From an uncultured Lachnospiraceae bacterium (GTDB lineage Bacteria > Bacillota > Clostridia > Lachnospirales > Lachnospiraceae): a stretch of DNA of 24,610 bases. Below, one piece after another: positions 14,869 to 22,048 of this stretch. The stretch lies in NCBI GenBank assembly GCA_900544445.1, contig UQVK01000054.1, positions 1-24,610 of the forward strand, read 5' to 3'. The position numbers and the translations under genes are program-made. Below the pieces are notes generated by a model. The model was not told where the DNA came from. It worked only from the letters and a program-made list of their open reading frames with translations, and ran no database searches. How positions within the stretch are numbered: position 1 is the first letter of the stretch; each line of letters opens with the position of its first letter.

Positions 14869-16584
14869 ATGACATTTTCAGCAGGACTTTTTGATGAACT
14901 GACACCCTGCTATCCGGACACGGAGGCGGGAACGGGAAAGACGGAATACCGGACGGCGGGAGCCAACGGAACCTATGCGGGCGTGAACATTCTGCTTGAC
15001 GGTCTGACGCCGGGCATTCCGGTCAGCGTGGAGGTGGAGGGGGAGAATACGGCCTACAAGCTGTTCCGCATGATCCCCGTTCCGGTGGAGGTGAACACGG
15101 GAGCGAAGCAGAGAACGGAATATCTGAAAAACGACAGGAATGAAAACGTGATCCGCCGTGCGCCGTTTTTCGTCTATGACGCGCTGGAGCCGGTTTACAA
15201 CATCGTCATGGCGGACATGACGACCATGGCTTTTTCCTTTAAGTCCATCATTGAATACTGCAGGCAGAAGCGGACGCAGGAGTGGAAATTCAGGATCACG
15301 CACGGAAAGGAAAGCCGGGAGCTGACTTTTTATGTGGACCAGTATCCGTACACGGTGAAAAAAGCGGGGAAGGATACGCATAAGTTTGTCACCTGGTTCA
15401 GCCTGGATGAGATCGCCCAGTGCCATCACGTGCAGAAGTGGAGCCCGGAATTTGAAGCGATTCTGGAACGCTATCTGCGCGCGGCGGCCTTTGCCAGACA
15501 GAACATGATGGCGATTTCGCCGGCGGACTGTTTTGACGTGTGCGAAGATGGGGTGAAGCTGAACGAGGCGCATTTTTCCATGCTCGTCAGAACGGCGCAG
15601 AAGGCGGGGATGTATTACTTTGAGGGCGGCGCCCTGACCTGCCGGGAATCCAATTTCTGCGACGATGACGCTTTTTATCAGTCCCTGGATCACGAACATA
15701 TTCAAAATTCCGATGAGGTGGCGGAGCAGTTCAAGAGGAAGGCCTTTGATGATTTTGACAACGGCGTGCATGCGCTTGACTGCCTGACCCATAAAAGAGC
15801 GGACAGTGCGGAAGGCAGGGCGGTGATCGCCTCCATGGCAGGCCAGCTTTATGCGGCGATCCAGAAATACGGCCTGACGGAACGCTGGATGCAGTCCGCG
15901 CTCGATGAGCCCAACGATGCGCTCTGTTCCGTTTACCGGGAAATCACCTCGATCATCCGCAGGGAGATGCCGGGAGTTCCGATTCTGGAGCCTGTGCTGC
16001 CCACGGAAAAGCTGGAGGGCGCGCTGGACGTCTGGTGTCCTTCCATCGACGTGTATGAGAATAACCGGGCATTTTTTGACGCACAGGCAGAGAAAGGGGA
16101 CAGACTGTTTGTATACACCTGCCTGACGCCCGGAGGAAACTATCTGAACCGGCTTCTGGATCTGGAGCGGCTGCGCATCGTCTACTTCGGCTGGGCGCCC
16201 GCGAAATATCCCAATCTGGAAGGCTACCTGCACTGGGGCGCAAACCAGTATATGGGGATGGACCCTTATAAGCGCACCTGCTATACGTTTTCCGAGCAGG
16301 CTCTGGAGTTCCATCCGAAACGGGCCATGTTCCTGCCCGGTGGGGATACCTGCATGCTCTATCCGGGCTACCGTGAAGCGCTCATTTCGGTCCGCAGTGA
16401 GGCGCACCGCATTGGCTTCGAGGATCTGTGCATGCTGGAGGCGCTGAAGGAAAAGGCGCCGGAGGCGGCGGAGAAAATCGTGGAAAAGGTGTTCCGCGGC
16501 TACTGTGATTTTGAAAAGAGCGTGGAAAGATACCGGGAAGCCCGCCGCGAACTGCTGGAGGCGGTGACGGAAGAAGCGGGCTGA
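14869..16584 (+). CDS. DUF4091 / GH123-like putative glycoside hydrolase
   Basis: About 571 residues without a visible signal peptide. An N-terminal beta-rich part (to about 190) precedes a barrel-like region. The C-terminal DUF4091 features are clear: HWGANQYMGMDPY, LPGGDTCMLYPG, then SVRSEAHRIGFEDLCML. DUF4091 proteins relate to GH123 N-acetyl-beta-galactosaminidases, which use an adjacent Asp-Glu pair. Here SALDEPND supplies Asp346-Glu347 at a fitting place. I infer a retaining glycosidase acting on an N-acetylated sugar, but the substrate is unproven. The ATG at 14869 follows TGGAGGG. It is divergent from glgC and lacks neighbouring transporters. Confidence 0.75.
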   Translation: MTFSAGLFDELTPCYPDTEAGTGKTEYRTAGANGTYAGVNILLDGLTPGIPVSVEVEGENTAYKLFRMIPVPVEVNTGAKQRTEYLKNDRNENVIRRAPFFVYDALEPVYNIVMADMTTMAFSFKSIIEYCRQKRTQEWKFRITHGKESRELTFYVDQYPYTVKKAGKDTHKFVTWFSLDEIAQCHHVQKWSPEFEAILERYLRAAAFARQNMMAISPADCFDVCEDGVKLNEAHFSMLVRTAQKAGMYYFEGGALTCRESNFCDDDAFYQSLDHEHIQNSDEVAEQFKRKAFDDFDNGVHALDCLTHKRADSAEGRAVIASMAGQLYAAIQKYGLTERWMQSALDEPNDALCSVYREITSIIRREMPGVPILEPVLPTEKLEGALDVWCPSIDVYENNRAFFDAQAEKGDRLFVYTCLTPGGNYLNRLLDLERLRIVYFGWAPAKYPNLEGYLHWGANQYMGMDPYKRTCYTFSEQALEFHPKRAMFLPGGDTCMLYPGYREALISVRSEAHRIGFEDLCMLEALKEKAPEAAEKIVEKVFRGYCDFEKSVERYREARRELLEAVTEEAG

Positions 16585-16621
16585 GGCGGCTCTGAAGGTT
16601 TGTAAATTCTTCTGCTGCAAT

Positions 16622-16672
16622 GCCGGGGAAGATTCGACGTGTGTCCCGGCGTAAAGCGTTTCGGCATGGAGG
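16622..16672 (+). promoter_or_regulatory. Hairpin plus CGTTTCGGCATGGAGG leader, fourth copy
   Basis: GCCGGG (16622-16627) and CCCGGC (16645-16650) form a stem with a 17-base loop. CGTTTCGGCATGGAGG (16657-16672) follows, one base different from the 2234 copy. The gene start is at 16683; here the internal ATG is out of frame. Confidence 0.55.
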
Positions 16673-16682
16673 TGAAGAGGAG

Positions 16683-17411
16683 ATGAAAACCATCCGCAGC
16701 TTTGACGATTTTGTACAGGATCTCCGGGAAGCCGGATTCAGCATGGGAGGGGACAGGGACGGAGGCGTATTCACGCTGGCCGCCTTCTTCGGCCCGGAAA
16801 TCCGGTGGCATACGGAGGACGCGCAGACGGACCCGTGGGAATGGCGCATCCGTGTGCTTCGGGAATACCGGGATCTTGCCTATGGGAAATTTTTCTTCGG
16901 AAACGGCGGCTATATCACGGGGGAATGGTTTCCCTGCTTCTATGCGGCACGCCGCGCGGCGGCGCCGGAGAACGTCGGAGGCCGAAAGATGCGGTTTCAG
17001 GGAACAAAAACGCTGGAGGAGGAATATGAGGATGGAAATGTGAGCCGGGAGGCGCTTACCGTCTACCGCCTGCTTCAGGAATACAGGGAGCTTCCCGCGC
17101 ATTTACTGAGACAGTACGGCGGATTCATTGGGAAGGAATATGCATCCGCCTTTGAACGGGCGCTGGTGGAACTTCAGGCCGGATTTTACATCTCCATCTG
17201 CGGACAGGCCAGAAAGGTCTCCAAAAAGGGAGAAGAATACGGCTGGTTTTCTTCCGTATTCTGCCTGACGGAAGATTTCTGGGGAGAAGGAGTGATGAGG
17301 GAAGCGGAGAGAACCGATCCTGAGGAAGCGTACCGGAGGCTGGAGGCACAGATCCGGAAGCTGAACCCGCAGGCGAAGCCGGAGCGGATGAGGAAATTTA
17401 TTCTGGGGTGA
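16683..17411 (+). CDS. AlkZ-related protein of unknown function
   Basis: A 242-residue soluble protein. From memory, the segment WHTEDAQTDPWEWRIRVL, followed by a tyrosine/phenylalanine-rich GYITGEWFPCFYAARR, matches small proteins labelled AlkZ-related in Firmicutes (winged-helix relatives of the AlkZ DNA glycosylase). The AlkZ catalytic Gln-x-Gln motif is not obvious, so glycosylase activity should not be assumed. The C-terminal half is a charged helical region ending in RMRKFILG. The ATG at 16683 is chosen for its position after the GGAGG leader. It lies 98 bases after the DUF4091 gene and 13 before the HAD gene, probably one operon. Confidence 0.5.
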   Translation: MKTIRSFDDFVQDLREAGFSMGGDRDGGVFTLAAFFGPEIRWHTEDAQTDPWEWRIRVLREYRDLAYGKFFFGNGGYITGEWFPCFYAARRAAAPENVGGRKMRFQGTKTLEEEYEDGNVSREALTVYRLLQEYRELPAHLLRQYGGFIGKEYASAFERALVELQAGFYISICGQARKVSKKGEEYGWFSSVFCLTEDFWGEGVMREAERTDPEEAYRRLEAQIRKLNPQAKPERMRKFILG

Positions 17412-17424
17412 GAAGGGAGAACGG

Positions 17425-18138
17425 ATGCAAAAGCCAAAGATGATTCTTTTTGATTACGGCCAGACGCTGGTGGACGAAGGGGAGTTTCAGGGCGTAAGAG
17501 GAGCAGAAGCGGTTCTTCAGTACGCAGTGAAGAATCCCTGCCGTCGGACGGCGGAGGAGGTGCAAAGGGCGGCGGACCAACTGAACAGATCGCTGGGAAG
17601 ATTCGGCCCGGCGAGTGGACATATGCATCATGTGGAGATTCCCAACCACATGTTTAACGCTTATCTGTATGAATCCCAGGGGATCGAGCTTTCTCTTTTG
17701 CCGGAGCAGATCGATGAGGTGTTCTGGAACGCGGCAGCGCCGGGAAAACCCACGGCAGGGATCGAAGGCTTTCTCATGTGGTTAAAGGAGCAGGGCATCC
17801 GGAGCGGAGTAATCACCAATATATCCTATGCGCCGTGTGTGGTAAAAAAGCGTATCCGGGAGCTGCTTCCCGGGCATTCCTTTGAATTTATCCTTGCCAG
17901 TAGCGAATATCTGTTTCGGAAGCCGGATCGAAGGATCTTTGAACTGGCACTGAAAAAAGCGCAGCTTGCACCCGAAGAGGTCTGGTATATTGGGGACAGC
18001 TATGAGTGCGATGTGTTGGGAGCGGGGAATGCGGGAATCTTTCCGGTATGGTATGTGGGAGCCACGGCGCGGCCAGTTGAGCAGCGGGAGGATGTCTGGA
18101 TGGTAAGAGACTGGGATGAGATAAGGGAAGAATTGTGA
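17425..18138 (+). CDS. HAD-family hydrolase with DxGxT motif
   Basis: A 237-residue HAD hydrolase. Motif I is FDYGQT: nucleophile Asp10 is kept, but the usual second aspartate (general acid/base) is Gly12. ITN supplies motif II, a lysine in FRKPD motif III, and IGDSYECDVLGA motif IV. The helical cap between residues 20 and 115 is a C1 type. The Gly12 change is seen in some HAD subgroups and suggests slow or altered chemistry. Cytoplasmic; substrate unknown. AAGGGAG is eight bases before the ATG, and the gene is 13 bases after the AlkZ-related gene. Confidence 0.85.
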   Translation: MQKPKMILFDYGQTLVDEGEFQGVRGAEAVLQYAVKNPCRRTAEEVQRAADQLNRSLGRFGPASGHMHHVEIPNHMFNAYLYESQGIELSLLPEQIDEVFWNAAAPGKPTAGIEGFLMWLKEQGIRSGVITNISYAPCVVKKRIRELLPGHSFEFILASSEYLFRKPDRRIFELALKKAQLAPEEVWYIGDSYECDVLGAGNAGIFPVWYVGATARPVEQREDVWMVRDWDEIREEL

Positions 18139-18175
18139 TTTTCCGGCACCTGCGGTGGTTAAGCCGTTGTTTCAG

Positions 18176-18216
18176 TTGAAATTGCAGGGGGAGATTTATA
18201 TAATATAGATATCTAT
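18176..18216 (+). promoter_or_regulatory. Strong promoter with 12-bp palindrome over the start site
   Basis: TTGAAA (18176-18181), exactly 17 bases, TATAAT (18199-18204). The perfect palindrome ATAGATATCTAT (18205-18216) begins right after the -10 and would cover the transcription start. This is a classic operator position. Confidence 0.75.
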
Positions 18217-18237
18217 CGGCATTGGGAGGACAATAGA

Positions 18238-19527
18238 ATGCATCAGCTCATTATCCATAAACTTGGCCCCATACAGCACTGTGAATTGTCCATTAAAAAA
18301 TATACGATTCTGACCGGTTATCAGGCTTCCGGCAAAAGTACGATTGCAAAGGCTATTTATTTCTTTCGTACATTGAAGGAGGATATTTTTCAACTGATTC
18401 TGCGGCGAAGCTTCAGTCAGTTGGAGAGTGATGAAAAGAGAAGCAGCCTCAGGAGTGATTTTGAAAGCGCGGTACGTAATAAGTTCCTCAGCACATTTGG
18501 CACATCATACAGTATGGAACGTGATATGAAAGTGACGTATTACTATGCGCAGGGAGTAGATGTATCCGTTTATCTGACAGAAAATCAGGATTTTTTGTCC
18601 CCAAACTATGTGTGGATAAATTATTCGCAGCCGATTCGGGATTTACTGAATAAATATAACAGACATTCGGAACACGGACAATTAAGGCAGGAGCTTGCGG
18701 AGTTATTTGGAGATCCCTATGAGACTGTATATATTCCTGCGGGGCGCAGCATTCTGACGTTGCTGGGAGGTCAGTTTAACTATATTTATTCAACTATGGA
18801 TGATGCTCAGAAGCGTCTGTTGGATTCATGCACCAGAGACTATATGGAACGTGTTCTGAAGCTGCGGCCGCAGTTTGCAAATGGACTGGAAGGACTCCTG
18901 GAGGGAGAGCAGATTCCGCCCGCCCGTCGTACGCTTCATCGCGAAGCTCTTGATCTGATTCAGAGAATCCTGAAAGGAAGATATACGGTTACGGATGGGG
19001 AGGAGCGAATCTGGATGGATACAGGACGATATGTAAAAATCAATTTCGCTTCCTCAGGACAACAGGAATGTGTATGGATTTTGAATCTGTTATATTATTA
19101 CTTTGTCATGCAGAATCCGGTATACTTCATCATCGAGGAACCGGAATCCAATCTGTTTCCCGAATCCCAGAAAGCAATTGTTGAATTGACTGCGCTGGTT
19201 GCCGGAGCGGGAAATGCGGTACTCCTTACGACACACAGTCCGTATGTCCTGGGGGCTGTCAACAATCTTCTTTATGCAGGAACAGTTGGTCAGATTGCGG
19301 CTGAAAAGAGCGCGGAGATTGTCGCACCTGAAAAATGGATAGATGCCTGTTGCTGTGAGGCGCGGTTTGTAGAGAATGGAGAGGCCAGGGACTGTATGGA
19401 CAGTGAACTGATGCAGATTGATAACTCCCTTCTGGATCAGATTTCGCATGGAATCAATAAAGAATATGATATCCTGTTCGAAATCGAACAGGACGCTAAA
19501 ATGCAACAGAAGAACGGGGAGGAATAA
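18238..19527 (+). CDS. AAA/ABC-type ATPase (OLD/RecF-like), putative defence component
   Basis: A 429-residue stand-alone ATPase. Walker A is GYQASGKST (27-35), a variant in which Tyr-Gln-Ala replaces the usual Asn-Gly. The middle (about 60-250) is helical and holds a coiled-coil-type insertion. The signature is ASSGQQE (271-277), Walker B is FIIEEPESNLFP with Glu300/Glu301, and the switch is TTHSPYV with His333. This arrangement is that of the AAA_15/AAA_21, OLD and RecF group, which also supplies the ATPases of Gabija, Septu and PARIS. Unlike OLD there is no C-terminal Toprim nuclease. The downstream gene starts four bases after the stop and probably supplies that activity. Codons are visibly AT-richer than in flanking genes, suggesting acquisition. 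GGGAGGA precedes the ATG. Confidence 0.85.
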   Translation: MHQLIIHKLGPIQHCELSIKKYTILTGYQASGKSTIAKAIYFFRTLKEDIFQLILRRSFSQLESDEKRSSLRSDFESAVRNKFLSTFGTSYSMERDMKVTYYYAQGVDVSVYLTENQDFLSPNYVWINYSQPIRDLLNKYNRHSEHGQLRQELAELFGDPYETVYIPAGRSILTLLGGQFNYIYSTMDDAQKRLLDSCTRDYMERVLKLRPQFANGLEGLLEGEQIPPARRTLHREALDLIQRILKGRYTVTDGEERIWMDTGRYVKINFASSGQQECVWILNLLYYYFVMQNPVYFIIEEPESNLFPESQKAIVELTALVAGAGNAVLLTTHSPYVLGAVNNLLYAGTVGQIAAEKSAEIVAPEKWIDACCCEARFVENGEARDCMDSELMQIDNSLLDQISHGINKEYDILFEIEQDAKMQQKNGEE

Positions 19528-19531
19528 ACGG

Positions 19532-19963
19532 GTGCCGCTGAATGGTTATCAGTCTTTATGTAAAGATCATCAGGAAAAAATTGTCTGCAGAGATAAGGGT
19601 GAAAGCAGAATTTACAGGGCGTTAAATCTGGATGGATGCCGGGTTACCCAGTATCAGATTGATGGCTGTGTGATTCGGGAGGCTTCCATGCGGTGTGATT
19701 TCCTTTTGATGAATGAAGATAAACGGAATGCTTATCTGATTGAACTGAAAGGATCAGATATAGAGCATGCGATTGAACAGTTGGAGGCGACGGCTCAAAG
19801 ACTGCATAATGAACTGAAGCCGTACAGGGTCAAATACAGACTGGTACACTCTAGGGCAAAAACACATGCCATTAACAGCACCAGATTTAAAAAATTTTGT
19901 CAACGGCACAGTCAGCGAGGAGAATTTATCCATAAAGAGGGTGTGCTGGAAGAGAAAATTTAA
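19532..19963 (+). CDS. Small PD-(D/E)XK-like protein, partner of the ATPase
   Basis: A 143-residue protein that I read from the GTG at 19532, served by GGGAGG inside the end of the ATPase gene. The pattern fits a restriction-endonuclease-like fold: Glu24 in KGESRIYRAL (first helix), Asp56 in MRCDFLLM, then Glu71 and Lys73 in YLIELKG, and a helix with Gln83 (AIEQL). The spacing between the aspartate and E-x-K strands is typical. No DNA-binding domain is added. I infer a Mg-dependent nuclease tied to the ATPase by a 4-base intergenic gap and shared AT-rich composition. I do not recognise the family by name. Binding without cleavage is an alternative. Confidence 0.65.
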   Translation: MPLNGYQSLCKDHQEKIVCRDKGESRIYRALNLDGCRVTQYQIDGCVIREASMRCDFLLMNEDKRNAYLIELKGSDIEHAIEQLEATAQRLHNELKPYRVKYRLVHSRAKTHAINSTRFKKFCQRHSQRGEFIHKEGVLEEKI

Positions 19964-19983
19964 GATAGAAATTGTCATATACG

Positions 19984-20011
19984 CCCCGGACCGGGAACAG
20001 GTGGTCCGGGG
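19984..20011 (+). terminator. Hairpin between convergent nuclease and methyltransferase genes
   Basis: Perfect 9-bp arms CCCCGGACC (19984-19992) and GGTCCGGGG (20003-20011) with a 10-base loop. The tail is only modestly T-rich. It likely serves both convergent genes. Confidence 0.65.
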
Positions 20012-20026
20012 TATTCCTATCAGAAA

Positions 20027-20494
20027 TTAACAGGAAATGACCGCCATGTAATAAAACGCAGAAATTTCTCCGTCCTTCCATTCGATCTTTTTTCTCTTCA
20101 GAAGAGGAATCAATTCTTCGCGAATTACATTTTTATCCATCTTAAAGGAGCTGATTATTAGCAACGTACCCCCTGAACGCAGTACCCGGAGACATTCTTC
20201 CACCACCTGTTCAAGAGCCGGACCAAGATGGGCAATTGTATTGTAAAGAACAACCGTATCAAAGCTGGCGGATGGATAGTCCATCTTCGCTGCGTCCATA
20301 CGCTGAAAAAACAGATTTGTATGCTCGGAAGCTTCAGGAAGCAGTCTGCTGTCGGTCAGATCAATGCAGTGAACAGACTTGGCATACGTGGACGCACAGA
20401 TAGCGAATTCTGCGCGTCCGCAGGCAGCTTCCAGAACATTCTGATCTTTTATATGGTTCAGAAAAGTCTGAACAATTTTCTGGACGCGAGTCAT
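20027..20494 (-). CDS. Class I SAM-dependent methyltransferase, small
   Basis: A 155-residue cytoplasmic protein of Methyltransf_11 type. Motif I is VLEAACGRAEFAI (the usual GxGxG is changed to ACGRAEF), an acidic residue follows the second strand (CIDLTD), DTVVLYNTIAHL is motif II, and CLRVLRSGGTLLIIS is the post-motif region. It is shorter than most family members and lacks an extended substrate domain, so the target cannot be inferred. A G-rich ribosome site, GAGGGGGG, lies before the ATG. It sits convergent to the ATPase/nuclease pair, and whether it belongs to that unit is uncertain. Confidence 0.83.
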   Translation of the reverse strand: MTRVQKIVQTFLNHIKDQNVLEAACGRAEFAICASTYAKSVHCIDLTDSRLLPEASEHTNLFFQRMDAAKMDYPSASFDTVVLYNTIAHLGPALEQVVEECLRVLRSGGTLLIISSFKMDKNVIREELIPLLKRKKIEWKDGEISAFYYMAVISC

Positions 20495-20539
20495 AATGTC
20501 CCCCCCTCTTAAGTTTCCAAAACTTTTTATCTATATTTT

Positions 20540-20548
20540 ATTATACCA
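20540..20548 (-). promoter_or_regulatory. Extended -10 promoter of the methyltransferase gene
   Basis: On the minus strand TGG-TATAAT (20548 to 20540) is an extended -10 about 46 bases before the start. No good -35 is visible. Confidence 0.6.
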
Positions 20549-20609
20549 GTTTTCAGCTATTGGTAGAAGGGAAAACACTTCTGCTTATATTAAGGAAAAT
20601 AATTTATAT

Positions 20610-20639
20610 TTGACAATGCTGTGCAACACACACTATAAT
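20610..20639 (+). promoter_or_regulatory. Promoter of the padR operon
   Basis: Consensus TTGACA (20610-20615), 18 bases, TATAAT (20634-20639). The spacer contains TGTG-CAA-CACA, a short symmetric element that a PadR dimer could bind. Confidence 0.8.
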
Positions 20640-20661
20640 AAATCCAGGAGGTATATCAAAC

Positions 20662-21000
20662 GTGGGTGAAGAAAGAGATCTGCTGGAAAATCTCAGACAG
20701 GAGCTGCGAAGGGGAACGCTGATTCTCAGTGTGCTGAGTCAGATGAAGGAACCGAAATATGGATATGCACTGGTGCAGAGCCTGGAGGAGAAGGGCGTGG
20801 AAATCGAGGCAAACACCCTGTATCCGCTTCTGAGGAGGCTGGAGAAGCAGGGCCTGTTAAAGAGCGAGTGGGACACGCAGGAGGCGAAGCCGAGAAAATA
20901 CTATCGCCGTACGGTGCTTGGAGATTTTATGTATGAGGAAATGAAGAAGCAGTGGTTTGCGGTTTCTGAAACCATGAACGGGCTGCTGCGGGAGGAATGA
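20662..21000 (+). CDS. PadR-family transcriptional regulator
   Basis: A 112-residue winged-helix protein starting at GTG 20662 after AGGAGGT. The family pattern is clear: GTLILSVLSQMKEPKYGYALVQSL, EIEANTLYPLLRRLEKQGLL and the wing, ending KPRKYYRRTVLG. This short class is nearly always followed by a HAAS-domain membrane protein, as here, where the next ATG is four bases past the stop. It likely represses its own operon through the promoter at 20610. The effector is unknown. Confidence 0.92.
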   Translation: MGEERDLLENLRQELRRGTLILSVLSQMKEPKYGYALVQSLEEKGVEIEANTLYPLLRRLEKQGLLKSEWDTQEAKPRKYYRRTVLGDFMYEEMKKQWFAVSETMNGLLREE

Positions 21001-21004
21001 GGAT

Positions 21005-22030
21005 ATGACGGAAGCGGACAGAGAACTGATGCAGCGGTATATTTATCAGGTGGTAAGACGGCTCGCGAAGGATCAGCGGGAAGAGACCGCAAGGGAGCTG
21101 GAGGAGCTGATTACGGACATGGCGGAACAGAAGGGAATGGAGGAAGCGCTGAAGGAGCTGGGGGACCCGGCAGTTTTTGCGGGAAAGTACCGGGAAGAGC
21201 CGTGCTGGGTGATCGGGCCGGAATATTCGGAGGATTACAGGTGGCTTTTGAAGATTGTGCTGGCTGCTGTGGCGCTTTCTGTCATCGTTTCCGGAGTGGT
21301 ACAGGGAGTGCTTCAGAGGGATGGAATAGGGATTTTGACGGATGTTGTTTCCAGTGCGGTGATGGGAGCGGTCAGCGCAGTGGGAGCGGTGACGATCCTG
21401 TTTATGATTCTGGAAAAAAGGAAAATCCGGGTAGATTTCAAAAAAGAGTTCGAGACATCAGAAAAATCCGGTGTGGAACGAAGGGACTGGATTCCCATGC
21501 TGCTTCCGCCGGTACCGGATTCCAAAGCAGTGATAAAACGGTCGGATGAAGCGGTGAACCTGATTTTTGAGGCACTGCTTGCAGGACTGATGATTTTTGC
21601 TCCGTGGCTGTTTGGGGCCTATGTTTTTGAGAACGGCACATTCGTTCGTACCATTCCCATTATCAATCTGGCGCAGTGGAACATCATTCTGCCGGTTCTT
21701 CTGATTTCGCTGGCAGCAGGGTTTGCGGATGATGTGGTGCGGCTGGTCTGCGGACGTTACTGTCGGACGGTTCTGATTGTCTGCCTGGTCAGCGGGGCGG
21801 TTCAGGCGGTATTCGCCTGGATTATGCTGAAGGCGCTTCCCTTTTTTAATCCGGATTTTATCCGGGAAATCAGAACGGAGTATGACTGGAAGGGGACAGA
21901 CGGAGATCTGCTGACTCTGTACGGAATGGGCAGGCTGGAAAACATCGTACTTCTGGTGATTTGGGTCTGCATCCTGATTGAGATGGGGGTGACCGTTTAT
22001 AAAACGGTAAGATATGGAAAGGAGCAGTAA
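21005..22030 (+). CDS. HAAS-domain integral membrane protein
   Basis: A 341-residue protein. Residues 1-65 form the HAAS (DUF1700-like) helical domain with the typical LGDPAVFAGKYRE ending. After it come about six hydrophobic segments (approximately 78-100, 105-135, 182-202, 215-245, 252-275 and 315-335), with a charged cytoplasmic stretch near 140-175. HAAS proteins are partners of PadR regulators and probably sense or signal at the membrane; the precise role is unknown. The gene is coupled to padR by a four-base gap. Confidence 0.82.
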   Translation: MTEADRELMQRYIYQVVRRLAKDQREETARELEELITDMAEQKGMEEALKELGDPAVFAGKYREEPCWVIGPEYSEDYRWLLKIVLAAVALSVIVSGVVQGVLQRDGIGILTDVVSSAVMGAVSAVGAVTILFMILEKRKIRVDFKKEFETSEKSGVERRDWIPMLLPPVPDSKAVIKRSDEAVNLIFEALLAGLMIFAPWLFGAYVFENGTFVRTIPIINLAQWNIILPVLLISLAAGFADDVVRLVCGRYCRTVLIVCLVSGAVQAVFAWIMLKALPFFNPDFIREIRTEYDWKGTDGDLLTLYGMGRLENIVLLVIWVCILIEMGVTVYKTVRYGKEQ

Positions 22031-22048
22031 GAACCGCTCCCTTACCGT
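22004..22048. terminator. Bidirectional hairpin overlapping both convergent stop codons
   Basis: Outer perfect 8-bp arms ACGGTAAG (22004-22011) and CTTACCGT (22041-22048) enclose inner arms GGAGC (22021-22025) and GCTCC (22036-22040). The HAAS stop (22028-22030) lies in the loop and the AraC stop (22042-22044) lies in an arm. T's follow at 22054-22060 on the plus strand. Confidence 0.7.

Noticed and set aside
14878..16620. Minus-strand open frame of 580 residues
   Set aside because: Antisense to the DUF4091 gene, Arg/His-rich, no family match by eye.
18238..19527. ABC transporter ATPase
   Set aside because: The signature is SSGQQE and Walker B is IIEEPE with a large insert, as in OLD/RecF-type proteins; no permease gene is nearby.
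18139..20650. Prophage or insertion sequence carrying the AT-rich genes
   Set aside because: No integrase, transposase, tRNA gene or clear flanking direct repeat is visible, so only composition suggests transfer.
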